From: Pectobacterium versatile
GTDB taxonomy: Bacteria; Pseudomonadota; Gammaproteobacteria; Enterobacterales; Enterobacteriaceae
Direction: 5' to 3'
DNA: 64,000 nucleotides
Assembly: GCF_020166435.1 (NCBI RefSeq)
Contig: NZ_JAINZP010000010.1
Span: 94,367 to 158,366 of the forward strand
Positions 39,793-48,780 of the stretch are shown here, piece by piece (the stretch's first letter is position 1; each line of letters begins with the position of its first letter). A program made the position numbers and the translations under genes. The notes under the pieces were generated by a model. The model did no database searches, was not told the origin of the DNA, and saw nothing but the letters and a program-made list of their open reading frames with translations.

Positions 39793-40401
39793 TTATAGCA
39801 ACCAGCCCTTGGCTTTGGCGTCTTCCAGATGTTGCTGGAGGTATTGCCACAGTTCCGGGTTGATCGTGGCGATGAACTCTGCGCGGTCAAGAACCTGTTC
39901 CAGACGGATGCCGTTTTCTACCCAGCTTTGGCCGCCGTTGTACAGGTTCATCAGCATCGGCATGACGCGATCGAGCACCAGAGCGAACTGGGCGCTGGGA
40001 GTTTCATTCGCTTCGTATTCTTCCCACAGATCGTGGAATTGTTGGCGCTGTGGTTCGGGCAGCAGGCCGAAAATACGGGCAGCGGCAGCCACTTCCTGAT
40101 CGTGAATCGCCAGACGAGCGGAAAGATCGTAAACGATCACATCGCCCGCATCGATTTCGACGATATCGTGAATCAGTGCCATTTGGATCACGCGCTGGAT
40201 ATCCACGCCTTCACCGGCATAAGGCGCCAATGCCATCGCAGCGACGGCAAAATGCCAGCTGTGTTCGGCAGAATCTTCGTGACGTTCGCTGCCGATAATC
40301 TTGGTGCGGCGCTGTACGCTTTTTAATTTATCGATTTCTATCAGAAAGCCGAAAACATCGGTCATGGAACCGAAATTCAGAGTAGATGGGGCAGATGACA
40401 T
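39793..40401 (-). CDS. HD-domain hydrolase (HD_3 / 5'-nucleotidase-like)
   Basis: This is a 202-residue HD-superfamily phosphohydrolase with metal ligands in SAEHSWHFA and LIHDIVEIDAGD, followed by FALVLDRVMPMLMN. It resembles the YfbR-like/HD_3 group, which includes nucleotide 5'-phosphatases, but is not the E. coli YfbR ortholog. The start at 40401 (MSSAPSTLNF) follows AGAGGT; a longer frame to 40500 has no conserved residues. Confidence 0.85.
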   Translation of the reverse strand: MSSAPSTLNFGSMTDVFGFLIEIDKLKSVQRRTKIIGSERHEDSAEHSWHFAVAAMALAPYAGEGVDIQRVIQMALIHDIVEIDAGDVIVYDLSARLAIHDQEVAAAARIFGLLPEPQRQQFHDLWEEYEANETPSAQFALVLDRVMPMLMNLYNGGQSWVENGIRLEQVLDRAEFIATINPELWQYLQQHLEDAKAKGWLL

Positions 40402-40679
40402 GAAAAATTTACCTCTAAACAGGGAGATATCGACGTCGATCATTGTAGGGGATGTCGCCCGAGATTGACATGCATGATTATAGGCTAAGTGAGAGAGCAA
40501 GCCGGAAGCAAGGCAAGAGTAAATATTTTAGCTTACACGTGTACACTGAAACTATTCTCAGTTAATCTGCTCAAAGGTTAAACACCTACGCCTGTTTCAT
40601 CCTGTACGAAAGCAGGAAAGACGGGCGAATAACGTCAGCACACGACGTGTTCTGTTGCCGAATACTGCGGAATCGATTG

Positions 40680-41327
40680 ATGTCAAAAAATGAACAAATG
40701 TCGGATTACTCTCTGGCAGAGGAAATTGCGAACAGCATAAGCCACGGAATCGGTGTGATTTTCGGAATTGTAGGTCTGGTTTTATTGCTGGTGCAGGCAG
40801 TCAACAATGACGCCGGCAGCGTGGCGATTACCAGCTACAGCCTCTATGGCGGCAGCATTATCCTGTTGTTTCTGGCGTCGACGTTGTATCACGCGATTCC
40901 GTCTCAGCGTATTAAGCCGTGGCTGAAGAAATTCGACCACTGCGCCATCTATCTGTTGATTGCCGGAACCTATACACCATTTTTGCTGGTGGGGCTGGAT
41001 TCGCCGCTGGCGCATGGCCTGATGGTCGTCATCTGGAGCATGGCGCTGCTGGGCGTGATTTTCAAACTGGCGTTTGCTCACCGTTTTGAAGTGCTGTCGT
41101 TGATTACCTATCTGGTGATGGGCTGGCTGTCGCTGGTGGTGATTTACCAGATGGTAATGAAGCTGGCGGCGGGGAGTGTGACGCTGTTGGCGGTGGGCGG
41201 CGTGGTGTACACGCTGGGCGTGATTTTCTACGCCTGCAAGCGCATTCCCTATAATCATGCGATTTGGCACGGCTTTGTGTTAGGCGGCAGCGTCTGCCAC
41301 TTTCTGGCGATTTATCTTTATATCTAA
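40680..41327 (+). CDS. trhA: Hemolysin III/TrhA family membrane protein
   Basis: This is a 215-residue protein with seven membrane helices (PAQR/hemolysin III family). It is close to E. coli YqfA (TrhA), reported to help maintain membrane energetics when fatty acids become too fluid. The family motifs [16 protein letters not shown]-type STLYHAI and the C-terminal [16 protein letters not shown], with metal-binding histidines, are present. The start at 40680 fits E. coli; an upstream ATG (40647) adds 11 residues. Confidence 0.93.
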   Translation: MSKNEQMSDYSLAEEIANSISHGIGVIFGIVGLVLLLVQAVNNDAGSVAITSYSLYGGSIILLFLASTLYHAIPSQRIKPWLKKFDHCAIYLLIAGTYTPFLLVGLDSPLAHGLMVVIWSMALLGVIFKLAFAHRFEVLSLITYLVMGWLSLVVIYQMVMKLAAGSVTLLAVGGVVYTLGVIFYACKRIPYNHAIWHGFVLGGSVCHFLAIYLYI

Positions 41328-41339
41328 GCCTGCATAAAA

Positions 41340-41364
41340 CGCATGAGCCAAGCTGGCTCATGCG
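41340..41364 (-). terminator. Terminator between trhA and ygfZ
   Basis: CGCATGAGCCA (41340-41350) pairs perfectly over 11 bp with TGGCTCATGCG (41354-41364), AGC loop. Read on the minus strand it is followed by TTTTAT, so it terminates ygfZ well and may also stop the convergent trhA transcript. Confidence 0.85.
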
Positions 41365-41381
41365 CGGTATCACTCGTCGGA

Positions 41382-42383
41382 TTAATCCGTGATTTCATAC
41401 GGCAGAGGCTGAACCGTGAGCTGGCTTTCGGCATCTTCACGTACGCGCAGAAGGTTCTCTGCGTTCAGATCGTTATTCAATACCGCCTGAACCCACACAT
41501 CACCGTTCTGCAATTGGCTAGCGGCCAACACGGTACCGGTACGACGCCAGTTTTCACCGAGCTGCAATTCGAGATCGTCCCCCGCCTGCGGTACCCGATT
41601 TGCCTTACCCGCCAGCCAGTAAAGCGCGCGCTTGTTCGCACCGCGATATTTTGCCCGAGCGACCATTTCCTGACCGGTATAGCACCCTTTGCTGAAGCTA
41701 ATCCCATTTAATGCCTGTAAATTAGTCGCTTGCGGGATGAACTGCGCACTGTTTGCGCTGTCAATGATGGGCTGACCTGCTTCAATATCCAACGTCAGCC
41801 ATTGGCGGCTGTCATTCAGGCTGACTTTATCACCGAGTTGTTCAAGCAGCGACGCACTGTGCTCAGGAGACAGTACCAGCAAGAAACGTTCTGCAGGATG
41901 GGCAAAATGCAGTAAGGTAGCCCCTTCGTGCTGTACGACAGGGTGTTCAGCGTCTGGAAGCTGGCTAAATACAGAGGCCAGCAGCTCGCGGATGCCCGCA
42001 CCCGCTGCGCCCAGTAGGATGGTGTTATCGTTTGGCGCGATGGTCGTTTTTGAGAAAACGGCGTATTTTTTCAGTTCGCTAAGCTGGGCGTCGCGTAGAT
42101 TACGACGCTCAATAAACGCAAAGCCTTCGCCGTGATGGAACAGACGCAGGTTGCTCCACATTTTCCCTTTTGCATCGCAGTGGGCGCAAAGGGTGTGCCC
42201 ATCGTCAGGCAGTGCTCCGACATCTGCGGTGACCTGTCCCTGAAGATATTTGACGGTATCCGGCCCGACAAGTGTGACCAGTGCCCAGTCATCCAGCGAG
42301 ATGAGCGTGGCGGCCAGTTGGGCGGAAGCAAATGGGGGCTGTGAGGCAAAAGGAAGCTGATAAGCCGTATGTTGGTTAACCAT
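41382..42383 (-). CDS. ygfZ: tRNA-modifying/Fe-S repair protein YgfZ
   Basis: YgfZ is a folate-binding protein related to GcvT that supports Fe-S cluster enzymes such as MiaB. The 333-residue protein keeps the hallmark KGCYTGQE with its essential cysteine, and [21 protein letters not shown] nearby. The start at 42383 fits the E. coli N-terminus; a frame up to 42464 would add 27 residues. It is divergent from sdhE as in E. coli. Confidence 0.95.
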   Translation of the reverse strand: MVNQHTAYQLPFASQPPFASAQLAATLISLDDWALVTLVGPDTVKYLQGQVTADVGALPDDGHTLCAHCDAKGKMWSNLRLFHHGEGFAFIERRNLRDAQLSELKKYAVFSKTTIAPNDNTILLGAAGAGIRELLASVFSQLPDAEHPVVQHEGATLLHFAHPAERFLLVLSPEHSASLLEQLGDKVSLNDSRQWLTLDIEAGQPIIDSANSAQFIPQATNLQALNGISFSKGCYTGQEMVARAKYRGANKRALYWLAGKANRVPQAGDDLELQLGENWRRTGTVLAASQLQNGDVWVQAVLNNDLNAENLLRVREDAESQLTVQPLPYEITD

Positions 42384-42618
42384 ATAGTACAATCCTGCGC
42401 TAAGGGCGATACCCGAATGGCCTAATGGTAAAAGAGCGCTCAGGGTTTGCAAGTGGTTATTCACGCAGCGTTATGGCATAGCACATCCTGAGACAGGTGA
42501 GCGCACTTGGCGCGGCGCCCGTCGGTAAACTATGTCAAAATGTTACTATCAGTTGATACCCGCTACCGGAATCGGAGTACACTAGCGGCAAGCAGCGATA
42601 ACAAGGTGGACATGAAAT

Positions 42619-42885
42619 ATGGAAATCGATAATAAATCACGCATTCATTGGGCATGTCGCCGTGGTATGCGCGAACTGGATATCGCGATCATGCCGTTTT
42701 TTGAGCATGACTATGACACACTTAATGACACGGATAAGCGCACGTTTGTACGCTTGTTACAAAGCGACGATCCCGATTTATTCAACTGGCTGATGAACCA
42801 CGGTGAACCGGAGGACGGAGAGCTGAAACGCATTATTTCCCTTATTCAGACGCGAAATAAAGACCGTGGCCCAGTGGCAATGTGA
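42619..42885 (+). CDS. sdhE: FAD assembly factor SdhE
   Basis: SdhE (YgfY) promotes covalent FAD attachment to SdhA and FrdA. The 88-residue five-helix protein has the essential RGMRELD motif (RGxxE) at residues 15-21. It overlaps the next gene by 20 bases, the conserved sdhE-cptA pair. Confidence 0.96.
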   Translation: MEIDNKSRIHWACRRGMRELDIAIMPFFEHDYDTLNDTDKRTFVRLLQSDDPDLFNWLMNHGEPEDGELKRIISLIQTRNKDRGPVAM

Positions 42886-43279
42886 CCTTCGTGTTTCCTG
42901 GCGCATGCAACTGCTGTCATTGGTGGTGCATGGCTTATTAGTATTGCTCATTCTGCTGGCACCGTGGCCGGACGGCTATGCATGGCTATGGCTATGCCTG
43001 GTCACGATGGTGATGTTCGGTTTTATCCGTAGCCAAAAGAATATCAAATCCCGACAGGGGGAAATCGTTCTGCTCAGCGAAACGACCCTGAACTGGCGGC
43101 AGCAGGAATGGCAAATCGTTAAGCGACCGTGGCTGCTGAAGAATGGCGTGTTGCTGTCATTGCAGGCGGTTAACGCTAAAGACAAGCAACAACTGTGGCT
43201 GGCATCGGACAGTATGGGCGATGACGAATGGCGTCGCTTGCGTCAGCTTCTTTTGCAGCAGAAACACTGGGCAAGATAG
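42866..43279 (+). CDS. cptA: CptA/YgfX inner-membrane protein
   Basis: This is a 137-residue protein with two membrane segments (residues 15-50) and a soluble C-terminal part, matching E. coli YgfX ([35 protein letters not shown]). It starts with GTG at 42866, inside sdhE, as in E. coli. YgfX has been described both as a toxin affecting cytoskeletal proteins and as a membrane partner of SdhE; its role is unsettled. Confidence 0.93.
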   Translation: MAQWQCDLRVSWRMQLLSLVVHGLLVLLILLAPWPDGYAWLWLCLVTMVMFGFIRSQKNIKSRQGEIVLLSETTLNWRQQEWQIVKRPWLLKNGVLLSLQAVNAKDKQQLWLASDSMGDDEWRRLRQLLLQQKHWAR

Positions 43280-43347
43280 CAGCGCGTTGGAAATACTTTT
43301 ATTCGGTCATCGTTTGGCCGTGCTTTGAAATTGATTGGATATAACTG

Positions 43348-44283
43348 ATGACTAAGCCCGCAGTGCAAAAAAATGGTCTGCATCCTCGTAATCGCCATCG
43401 CGACCGTTATGATTTTCCCGCGCTCAAACAGAGCTATCCTGCACTGATCCCGTTTGTAAAGGTGAATGCCTACGGTGATGAATCCGTGGACTTTGCCAAT
43501 CCCGAGGCGGTGAAAACGCTGAATCAGGCGCTGTTGCAGCATTTTTATCAGATTGAGCATTGGACGATTCCAGAAGGCTTTCTGTGCCCGCCTATTCCCG
43601 GTCGTGCCGACTACCTCCACCATCTGGCTGACTTGCTGGCGGAAGATAACCGTTCGGTCGTGCCACGCGATGCGTCCGTGCTGGATGTCGGCTGTGGTGC
43701 CAACTGCATCTACCCGCTGATTGGGCATCGTGAGTACGGCTGGCGTTTTACCGGTAGCGAGACCAATCCACAAGCGATGAAAGCGGCCAATGAGACCATT
43801 GAAGCCAATCCCGGTTTGAATCGGTCGATTCGCCTGCGCCGTCAGAAAAACAGCAAAGCCATACTGACGGGTATCATTCACAAGAACGACACGTTTGATG
43901 CCGTCATGTGTAATCCTCCGTTCCATGCTTCTGCGGAGGATGCTCGCCAGGGATCGCAGCGCAAACTGCATAATCTGGGGCTGGATAAGCGCTCACCGCT
44001 GAATTTTGGTGGCCAGCAGGATGAGCTGTGGTGTGAAGGTGGTGAGTCAGCTTTTATTGGTCAAATGATCAAAGAGAGCGCCGGTTTTGCCCGTCAGTGC
44101 CTGTGGTTTACGTCGCTGGTGTCACGTAAAGAGAACCTGCCGGAGATTTACCGTGCGCTGGAAGCGGTTGATGCGGAAAAGGTCAGAACGATAGATATGG
44201 CGCAAGGCCAGAAGCAAAGCCGCTTTGTGGCGTGGAGCTTCCTTGATACCGCTGCGCGTACCCGCTGGTTACAAAAGCGCTAA
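43348..44283 (+). CDS. rlmF: 23S rRNA m6A1618 methyltransferase RlmF
   Basis: RlmF (YbiN) methylates A1618 of 23S rRNA. The 311-residue protein opens with the family's [16 protein letters not shown]. It has the SAM motif [14 protein letters not shown] (about residue 111) and the catalytic NPPFHAS (about 190). In E. coli the gene lies elsewhere; here it sits between cptA and fldB, interrupting that order. Confidence 0.95.
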   Translation: MTKPAVQKNGLHPRNRHRDRYDFPALKQSYPALIPFVKVNAYGDESVDFANPEAVKTLNQALLQHFYQIEHWTIPEGFLCPPIPGRADYLHHLADLLAEDNRSVVPRDASVLDVGCGANCIYPLIGHREYGWRFTGSETNPQAMKAANETIEANPGLNRSIRLRRQKNSKAILTGIIHKNDTFDAVMCNPPFHASAEDARQGSQRKLHNLGLDKRSPLNFGGQQDELWCEGGESAFIGQMIKESAGFARQCLWFTSLVSRKENLPEIYRALEAVDAEKVRTIDMAQGQKQSRFVAWSFLDTAARTRWLQKR

Positions 44284-44348
44284 GCGGCTTCAACCTCTAA
44301 AGATATCAATATTCGCGGATGCCGGTCACAAAGGTATCCGCGAACGTT

Positions 44349-44672
44349 TTACTCGACGGTAACCGTATCCGGTTCCTGTTTGACCACCTTCAACGACGTA
44401 CCCTGAATCGCCATAAACACCGCTTCCCGTCTGGTTAGATAACCTTTAACGGGATGCGGTTTAATCGCGCCCGTCAGCGTGGTATCGGTGATGATGCCGC
44501 AGCCCGTCGCGTGCGCGATTTGCTGCGCAGTCTCATCAAACCTTGAGAAATCGATATCGTAATATTGCGGTACATCGCATTTCCCGCCCAGATTTCTGGC
44601 GTATTCCTGCGTGCCTGTTTGAGCGCACCCGGCAAGCAACAATCCTGTGACTGCTATGAGTAACATTTTCAT
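44349..44672 (-). CDS. Small lipoprotein with STN-like domain
   Basis: This is a 107-residue protein with a type II signal sequence and lipobox LLAGC (Cys16). Residues 38-107 (YYDIDFSRFDETAQQIAHATGCGIITD and TGAIKPHPVKGYLTRREAVFMAIQGTSLKV) match the pattern of the secretin/TonB short N-terminal (STN) domain. Here that domain stands alone on a lipid anchor, without a barrel or secretin. It could bind a secretin or TonB-linked complex; partner unknown. Confidence 0.75.
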   Translation of the reverse strand: MKMLLIAVTGLLLAGCAQTGTQEYARNLGGKCDVPQYYDIDFSRFDETAQQIAHATGCGIITDTTLTGAIKPHPVKGYLTRREAVFMAIQGTSLKVVKQEPDTVTVE

Positions 44673-44700
44673 CGTGCTTACTCCTGTCGGTTCATACTAT

Positions 44701-45219
44701 TTACAGTAGTGACGACATCTCTTGCAGGATCTGTTCGCACCACTGTTCCAGCCGTTCATCGCTGAGGTCGTATTGGTTCACTTCGTCCAGCGCCAGCCCG
44801 ACAAAGTGTTTGCCGTCGGCAGTCAGCGGTTTCGGACTGGTGAAGTCGTAGCCCTCTATTGGCCAATATCCAATAAATGTGACACCCAGCGGCAGCAGTT
44901 GGTCATGCAGCATGCCCAGCGCATCAAGGAACCATTCGCTATAGCCAAGCTGGTCGCCCATACCGTAGAGCGCGACGACTTTGCCGTTGAGGTTTAGCGT
45001 CGCTAATTGACCCCAGATGTTCTCCCAGTCTTCCTGAATCTCACCGAAATCCCAGGTTGGGATGCCGAGAATTAGCGTACTGTAATCTTCCATACGTTGA
45101 GGGTCGACATCCTTAACGTTGTGCAGATCCACCAGTTCTTCGCCCAGAATGTCGCGAATTTTTTCCGCCGCCATTTCGGTGTAGCAGGTGCTTGAGCCGT
45201 AAAACAGACCGATTTTCAT
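44701..45219 (-). CDS. fldB: Flavodoxin 2 FldB
   Basis: This is a 172-residue FMN-binding electron carrier. The phosphate loop is GSSTCYTE (residues 8-15), and the flavin loops are [12 protein letters not shown] and [15 protein letters not shown]. It matches E. coli FldB rather than FldA. The start at 45219 is [10 protein letters not shown]; an upstream ATG adds 13 residues. It is encoded upstream of xerD as in E. coli, but an MHS transporter gene is now inserted between them. Confidence 0.94.
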   Translation of the reverse strand: MKIGLFYGSSTCYTEMAAEKIRDILGEELVDLHNVKDVDPQRMEDYSTLILGIPTWDFGEIQEDWENIWGQLATLNLNGKVVALYGMGDQLGYSEWFLDALGMLHDQLLPLGVTFIGYWPIEGYDFTSPKPLTADGKHFVGLALDEVNQYDLSDERLEQWCEQILQEMSSLL

Positions 45220-45380
45220 ATTCAGTTCTTTATAAACAATTTTTATCAGTAAGGGCACACTCGCTTCAGGCCACAGAGATAACGTGACGGGCGAAGGGTG
45301 CCGCCGGATGTTGGTATTCTAAAAGGAGAACAGGAGTAAGAAAAGGTGCAGTGAGGGCCGTGGCCCCCACTGAAGGGACA

Positions 45381-46706
45381 TTATCCCAGAGACTGGTGAC
45401 GCGTTTCTTTGGTGAGAAGCAGTGCAATCAGCGTCAGCGATGCCATAGCAGCCAGATAAACGCCGACATAGAACAGGCCGTAGTTGGCAGTCAGCCACGC
45501 GGCGATATACGGTGCGACTGATGCGCCCAGAATCGACGAGACGTTATAGGAGAATGACGCGCCGGTGTAACGCACTTCCGTCGGGAACAGCTCCGGCAGC
45601 AAGGCCCCCATGGGGCCGAACGTCAGCCCCATGATGCTCAGACCCAGCACCAGGAAGCCCATCACCAGCGCCTGATTACCTGAACCGAGCATATAAGGGA
45701 ACAGCATAGCGAAGACGATCATGAGGCAGGTGATGGTAATCATGGTTTTACGGCGGCCAAAAGCGTCCGCCAGATAGCCCGCTACCGGCACCATCAGACC
45801 AAAGCCGATCACCGCGATCATCAGCATCAACAGGAAACTGTTACGTGAGAAGCCAAGCCCCTTAGGTTCTGGCGTCGTACCGTACGTCATGGAGTACACG
45901 GTCATGATGTAGAACAGCGTGTAGGTTGCCAGCATGATGAAGGTGCCGAGGATCGTGACTTTCATATGCTTGCTGAGTAGCGTGCCCAGCGGCATACGCA
46001 CCTGCTTACCGGCTTTGACCGCTTTGGTAAAGACCGGGGCTTCATGCAGAGAGATACGGACATACAGGCCAACCAGCACCAGTGCGGCGGACGCGACAAA
46101 CGGCACACGCCAGCCCCAGGTCATGAACTGCTCTTCCGTCAGTAGCCAGGACAACAGCAGGAAGGTGCCGTTAGCGAAGAAGAAGCCAATTGGCGCGCCA
46201 AGCTGGGGGAACGACCCATACAGCGCACGTTTATTGGACGGGGCATTTTCGGTCGCCAGCAGTGCCGCGCCGCCCCATTCACCGCCCAGACCCAGTCCCT
46301 GGCCGAAACGCGCCAGTGCCAGCAGAATCGGTGCAAAAATACCAATGGTTTCGTAGGTGGGTAACAGTCCAATCAGAACGGTTGAAATCCCCATGGTCAG
46401 CAGAGAAGCCACCAGCGTGACTTTACGTCCGACGCGGTCGCCAAAGTGACCGAAGACTGCCGAACCAATAGGACGAGCCACAAAGGCAATCGCAAAGGTT
46501 GCCAGCGACTGTAGCGTTGCCGCAGTCGGATCGCCCTGTGGGAAGAAAATGTGCGGGAAAATCAGCACCGCGGCGGTGGCGTAGATATAAAAATCGAAAA
46601 ATTCGATGGCGGTGCCAATTAATGACGCAACAATCACTTTATTGCGTGAATTTACGGGTGGCGCTTCCGCTTCGGCATCGAGAGTGGGAGTGATGGTGGC
46701 TTGCAT
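45381..46706 (-). CDS. MHS-family MFS transporter (YhjE type)
   Basis: This is a 441-residue transporter with 12 predicted membrane helices, of the metabolite:H+ symporter (MHS) family. ASLIGTAIEFFDFYIYA (helix 1), GHFGDRVGRK (the loop 2-3 motif) and RFGQGLGLGGEWGGA are diagnostic. It is closest in pattern to E. coli YhjE. The substrate is probably an organic acid or osmolyte but cannot be named. Confidence 0.9.
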   Translation of the reverse strand: MQATITPTLDAEAEAPPVNSRNKVIVASLIGTAIEFFDFYIYATAAVLIFPHIFFPQGDPTAATLQSLATFAIAFVARPIGSAVFGHFGDRVGRKVTLVASLLTMGISTVLIGLLPTYETIGIFAPILLALARFGQGLGLGGEWGGAALLATENAPSNKRALYGSFPQLGAPIGFFFANGTFLLLSWLLTEEQFMTWGWRVPFVASAALVLVGLYVRISLHEAPVFTKAVKAGKQVRMPLGTLLSKHMKVTILGTFIMLATYTLFYIMTVYSMTYGTTPEPKGLGFSRNSFLLMLMIAVIGFGLMVPVAGYLADAFGRRKTMITITCLMIVFAMLFPYMLGSGNQALVMGFLVLGLSIMGLTFGPMGALLPELFPTEVRYTGASFSYNVSSILGASVAPYIAAWLTANYGLFYVGVYLAAMASLTLIALLLTKETRHQSLG

Positions 46707-46909
46707 AATGTTTCTTTATTTTAACAACACGAACGGCCATTCTACGCATAGAAAAATCGGCTTTTCAACGTTGATTCAGTAAGGGCAACGCCCGTAAATA
46801 TGCGGCTTTAAGAAGCCTGTTCCGAGATATTGTTGATACATAAAATATAATGTGCCTCGGGCTTACTTTTGCCAGAGAATGTTATGATGATGTTGATGTT
46901 CACGGAATA

Positions 46910-46925
46910 TGTGAGATCGCGCACA
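46910..46925. promoter_or_regulatory. CRP-like site upstream of the MHS transporter
   Basis: TGTGAGATCGCGCACA fits the CRP pattern with one change in the right half. It sits in the 310-bp divergent region, about 200 bases from the transporter start and 93 from xerD. The rest of this region shows only AT-rich promoter-like DNA. The MHS gene is the more likely target; unproven. Confidence 0.45.
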
Positions 46926-47017
46926 ATTCTGTCTGCGAGCGAATACCTCGCCGATGAAGGTGTAAAGTAGCCGCTTCATCAGCGTAATATTGCCAATCAG
47001 TGAAGAAGGACACGGCG

Positions 47018-47917
47018 ATGCAAGAACACGATCGGGCGCTTATCGAACAGTTTCTCGATGCGCTGTGGCTGGAAAGAAATCTGGCCGAAAATACGCTGGC
47101 GTCTTATCGGTTGGATCTGCAAACGCTCGCAGAATGGCTTGAACACCATGATAATGGTTTGCTACAGGCGCAGGCGCTCGATCTTCAGGCGTTTCTCGCT
47201 GACAGAGTCGAGGGGGGCTACAAGGCAACCAGCTCGGCTCGCTTGCTGAGCGCGATGCGCCGCTTCTTTCAGTACCTTTATCGGGAAAAGCTTCGTAGCG
47301 ACGATCCGAGTGCAGTGCTGTCATCCCCAAAACTGCCACAGCGTCTACCCAAAGATTTGAGCGAGGCGCAGGTTGATGCGTTGCTCAACGCCCCAAGCAT
47401 TGAACAACCACTGGAATTACGCGATAAGGCTATGCTTGAGGTATTGTATGCGACGGGGCTGCGGGTTTCCGAACTGGTTAGTTTGACGATGAGCGATGTT
47501 AGCCTACGGCAGGGCGTGGTACGCGTGCTGGGGAAAGGCAATAAAGAACGGCTGGTGCCGCTCGGTGAAGAAGCGGTGTACTGGATCGAGTATTATCTGG
47601 AACATGGTCGCCCGTGGTTGCTAAATGGGCAGACGCTGGATGTGCTATTTCCCAGCAGTCGCGCACGGCAAATGACGCGTCAGACGTTCTGGCACCGCAT
47701 CAAGCATTATGCGGTACTGGCGTCCATCGACAGCGAAAAGCTCTCGCCGCACGTCTTGCGCCATGCGTTTGCGACCCATTTATTGAACCACGGGGCGGAT
47801 TTACGGGTCGTACAGATGCTCTTGGGGCACAGCGATCTTTCCACGACGCAGATTTACACCCATGTCGCGACGGAGCGGCTGAAACAGCTTCATCAGCAGC
47901 ACCATCCACGCGCATAG
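47018..47917 (+). CDS. xerD: Site-specific tyrosine recombinase XerD
   Basis: XerD acts with XerC at dif to resolve chromosome dimers. The 299-residue protein has an N-terminal SAM-like core-binding domain (residues 1-90) and a C-terminal catalytic domain: RVSEL (Arg), HVLRHAFATHLL (His, Arg), GHSDLSTTQIYTHV (His, Tyr nucleophile). I start at 47018, 7 bases after AAGGA; a GTG at 47000 is open. It is followed by dsbC-recJ-prfB-lysS as in E. coli. Confidence 0.97.
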   Translation: MQEHDRALIEQFLDALWLERNLAENTLASYRLDLQTLAEWLEHHDNGLLQAQALDLQAFLADRVEGGYKATSSARLLSAMRRFFQYLYREKLRSDDPSAVLSSPKLPQRLPKDLSEAQVDALLNAPSIEQPLELRDKAMLEVLYATGLRVSELVSLTMSDVSLRQGVVRVLGKGNKERLVPLGEEAVYWIEYYLEHGRPWLLNGQTLDVLFPSSRARQMTRQTFWHRIKHYAVLASIDSEKLSPHVLRHAFATHLLNHGADLRVVQMLLGHSDLSTTQIYTHVATERLKQLHQQHHPRA

Positions 47918-48057
47918 GGATAACGTAACCAATCGAGTCATTATACAGAGTAACAGGATGTTATCTGGCTGGCGGGATTTCCCGCTTACTATCACGGTGC
48001 ATCGTTGTCACAAGCGATTTGCTGCGGACAATGTTGCGAAAACACAGGATTGATGAA

Positions 48058-48774
48058 ATGAAAAAAGGGTTATTACTGCTTTCTTTGCTGGTGGCCACGG
48101 CGACCCATTTTGCACACGCCGATGATGCTGCGATCAAGCAGACGTTGACGCGTCTGGATATGCAAGGGGCGGAAATCCTGCCTTCGCCGATGGCGGGTAT
48201 GAAAACTGTCATTACCGATAGCGGCGTGCTGTACATCAGCGAAGACGGCAAGCATTTGCTGCAAGGCCCGCTTTACGACGTGAGCGGTACCATGCCAGTC
48301 AACACCACCAATAAAATCCTGATCGGCAAGCTGGATGCGCTACAGGAACAAATGATTGTTTATAAAGCCGCGCAGGAAAAACACGTTATCACCGTTTTTA
48401 CCGACATCACCTGTGGCTATTGCCACAAACTGCATGAACAGATGAAAGATTACAACGCGCTGGGCATTACCGTGCGCTATCTGGCCTTCCCGCGTCAGGG
48501 CATGAAATCGCCAGCAGCGAAAAATATGCAGTCCATCTGGTGCGTGGCCGACCGCAATAAAGCGTTTGATAACGCGATGAAAGGCGAAGCAATTTCGCCA
48601 GCAACCTGCAAAATCGATATCGCCGCACAATACCAACTAGGTATACAGTTTGGCGTGCAGGGTACCCCTGCCATCGTGTTGCAAGACGGTATGGTTGTAC
48701 CGGGATATCAAGGGCCGAAAGAGATGCTGGCGATGCTGGAAGCACACAAAGCCTCGAAGAAAACCGGCGGTTGA
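48058..48774 (+). CDS. dsbC: Periplasmic disulfide isomerase DsbC
   Basis: DsbC repairs wrongly paired disulfides in the periplasm and is kept reduced by DsbD. The 238-residue protein has a signal peptide (residues 1-20, cut after FAHA), an N-terminal dimerisation domain and a thioredoxin domain with the CGYC active site in FTDITCGYCHKLH and the cis-proline GTPAIVL. The start at 48058 gives the signal peptide directly. Confidence 0.96.
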   Translation: MKKGLLLLSLLVATATHFAHADDAAIKQTLTRLDMQGAEILPSPMAGMKTVITDSGVLYISEDGKHLLQGPLYDVSGTMPVNTTNKILIGKLDALQEQMIVYKAAQEKHVITVFTDITCGYCHKLHEQMKDYNALGITVRYLAFPRQGMKSPAAKNMQSIWCVADRNKAFDNAMKGEAISPATCKIDIAAQYQLGIQFGVQGTPAIVLQDGMVVPGYQGPKEMLAMLEAHKASKKTGG

Positions 48775-48780
48775 TGCTAC

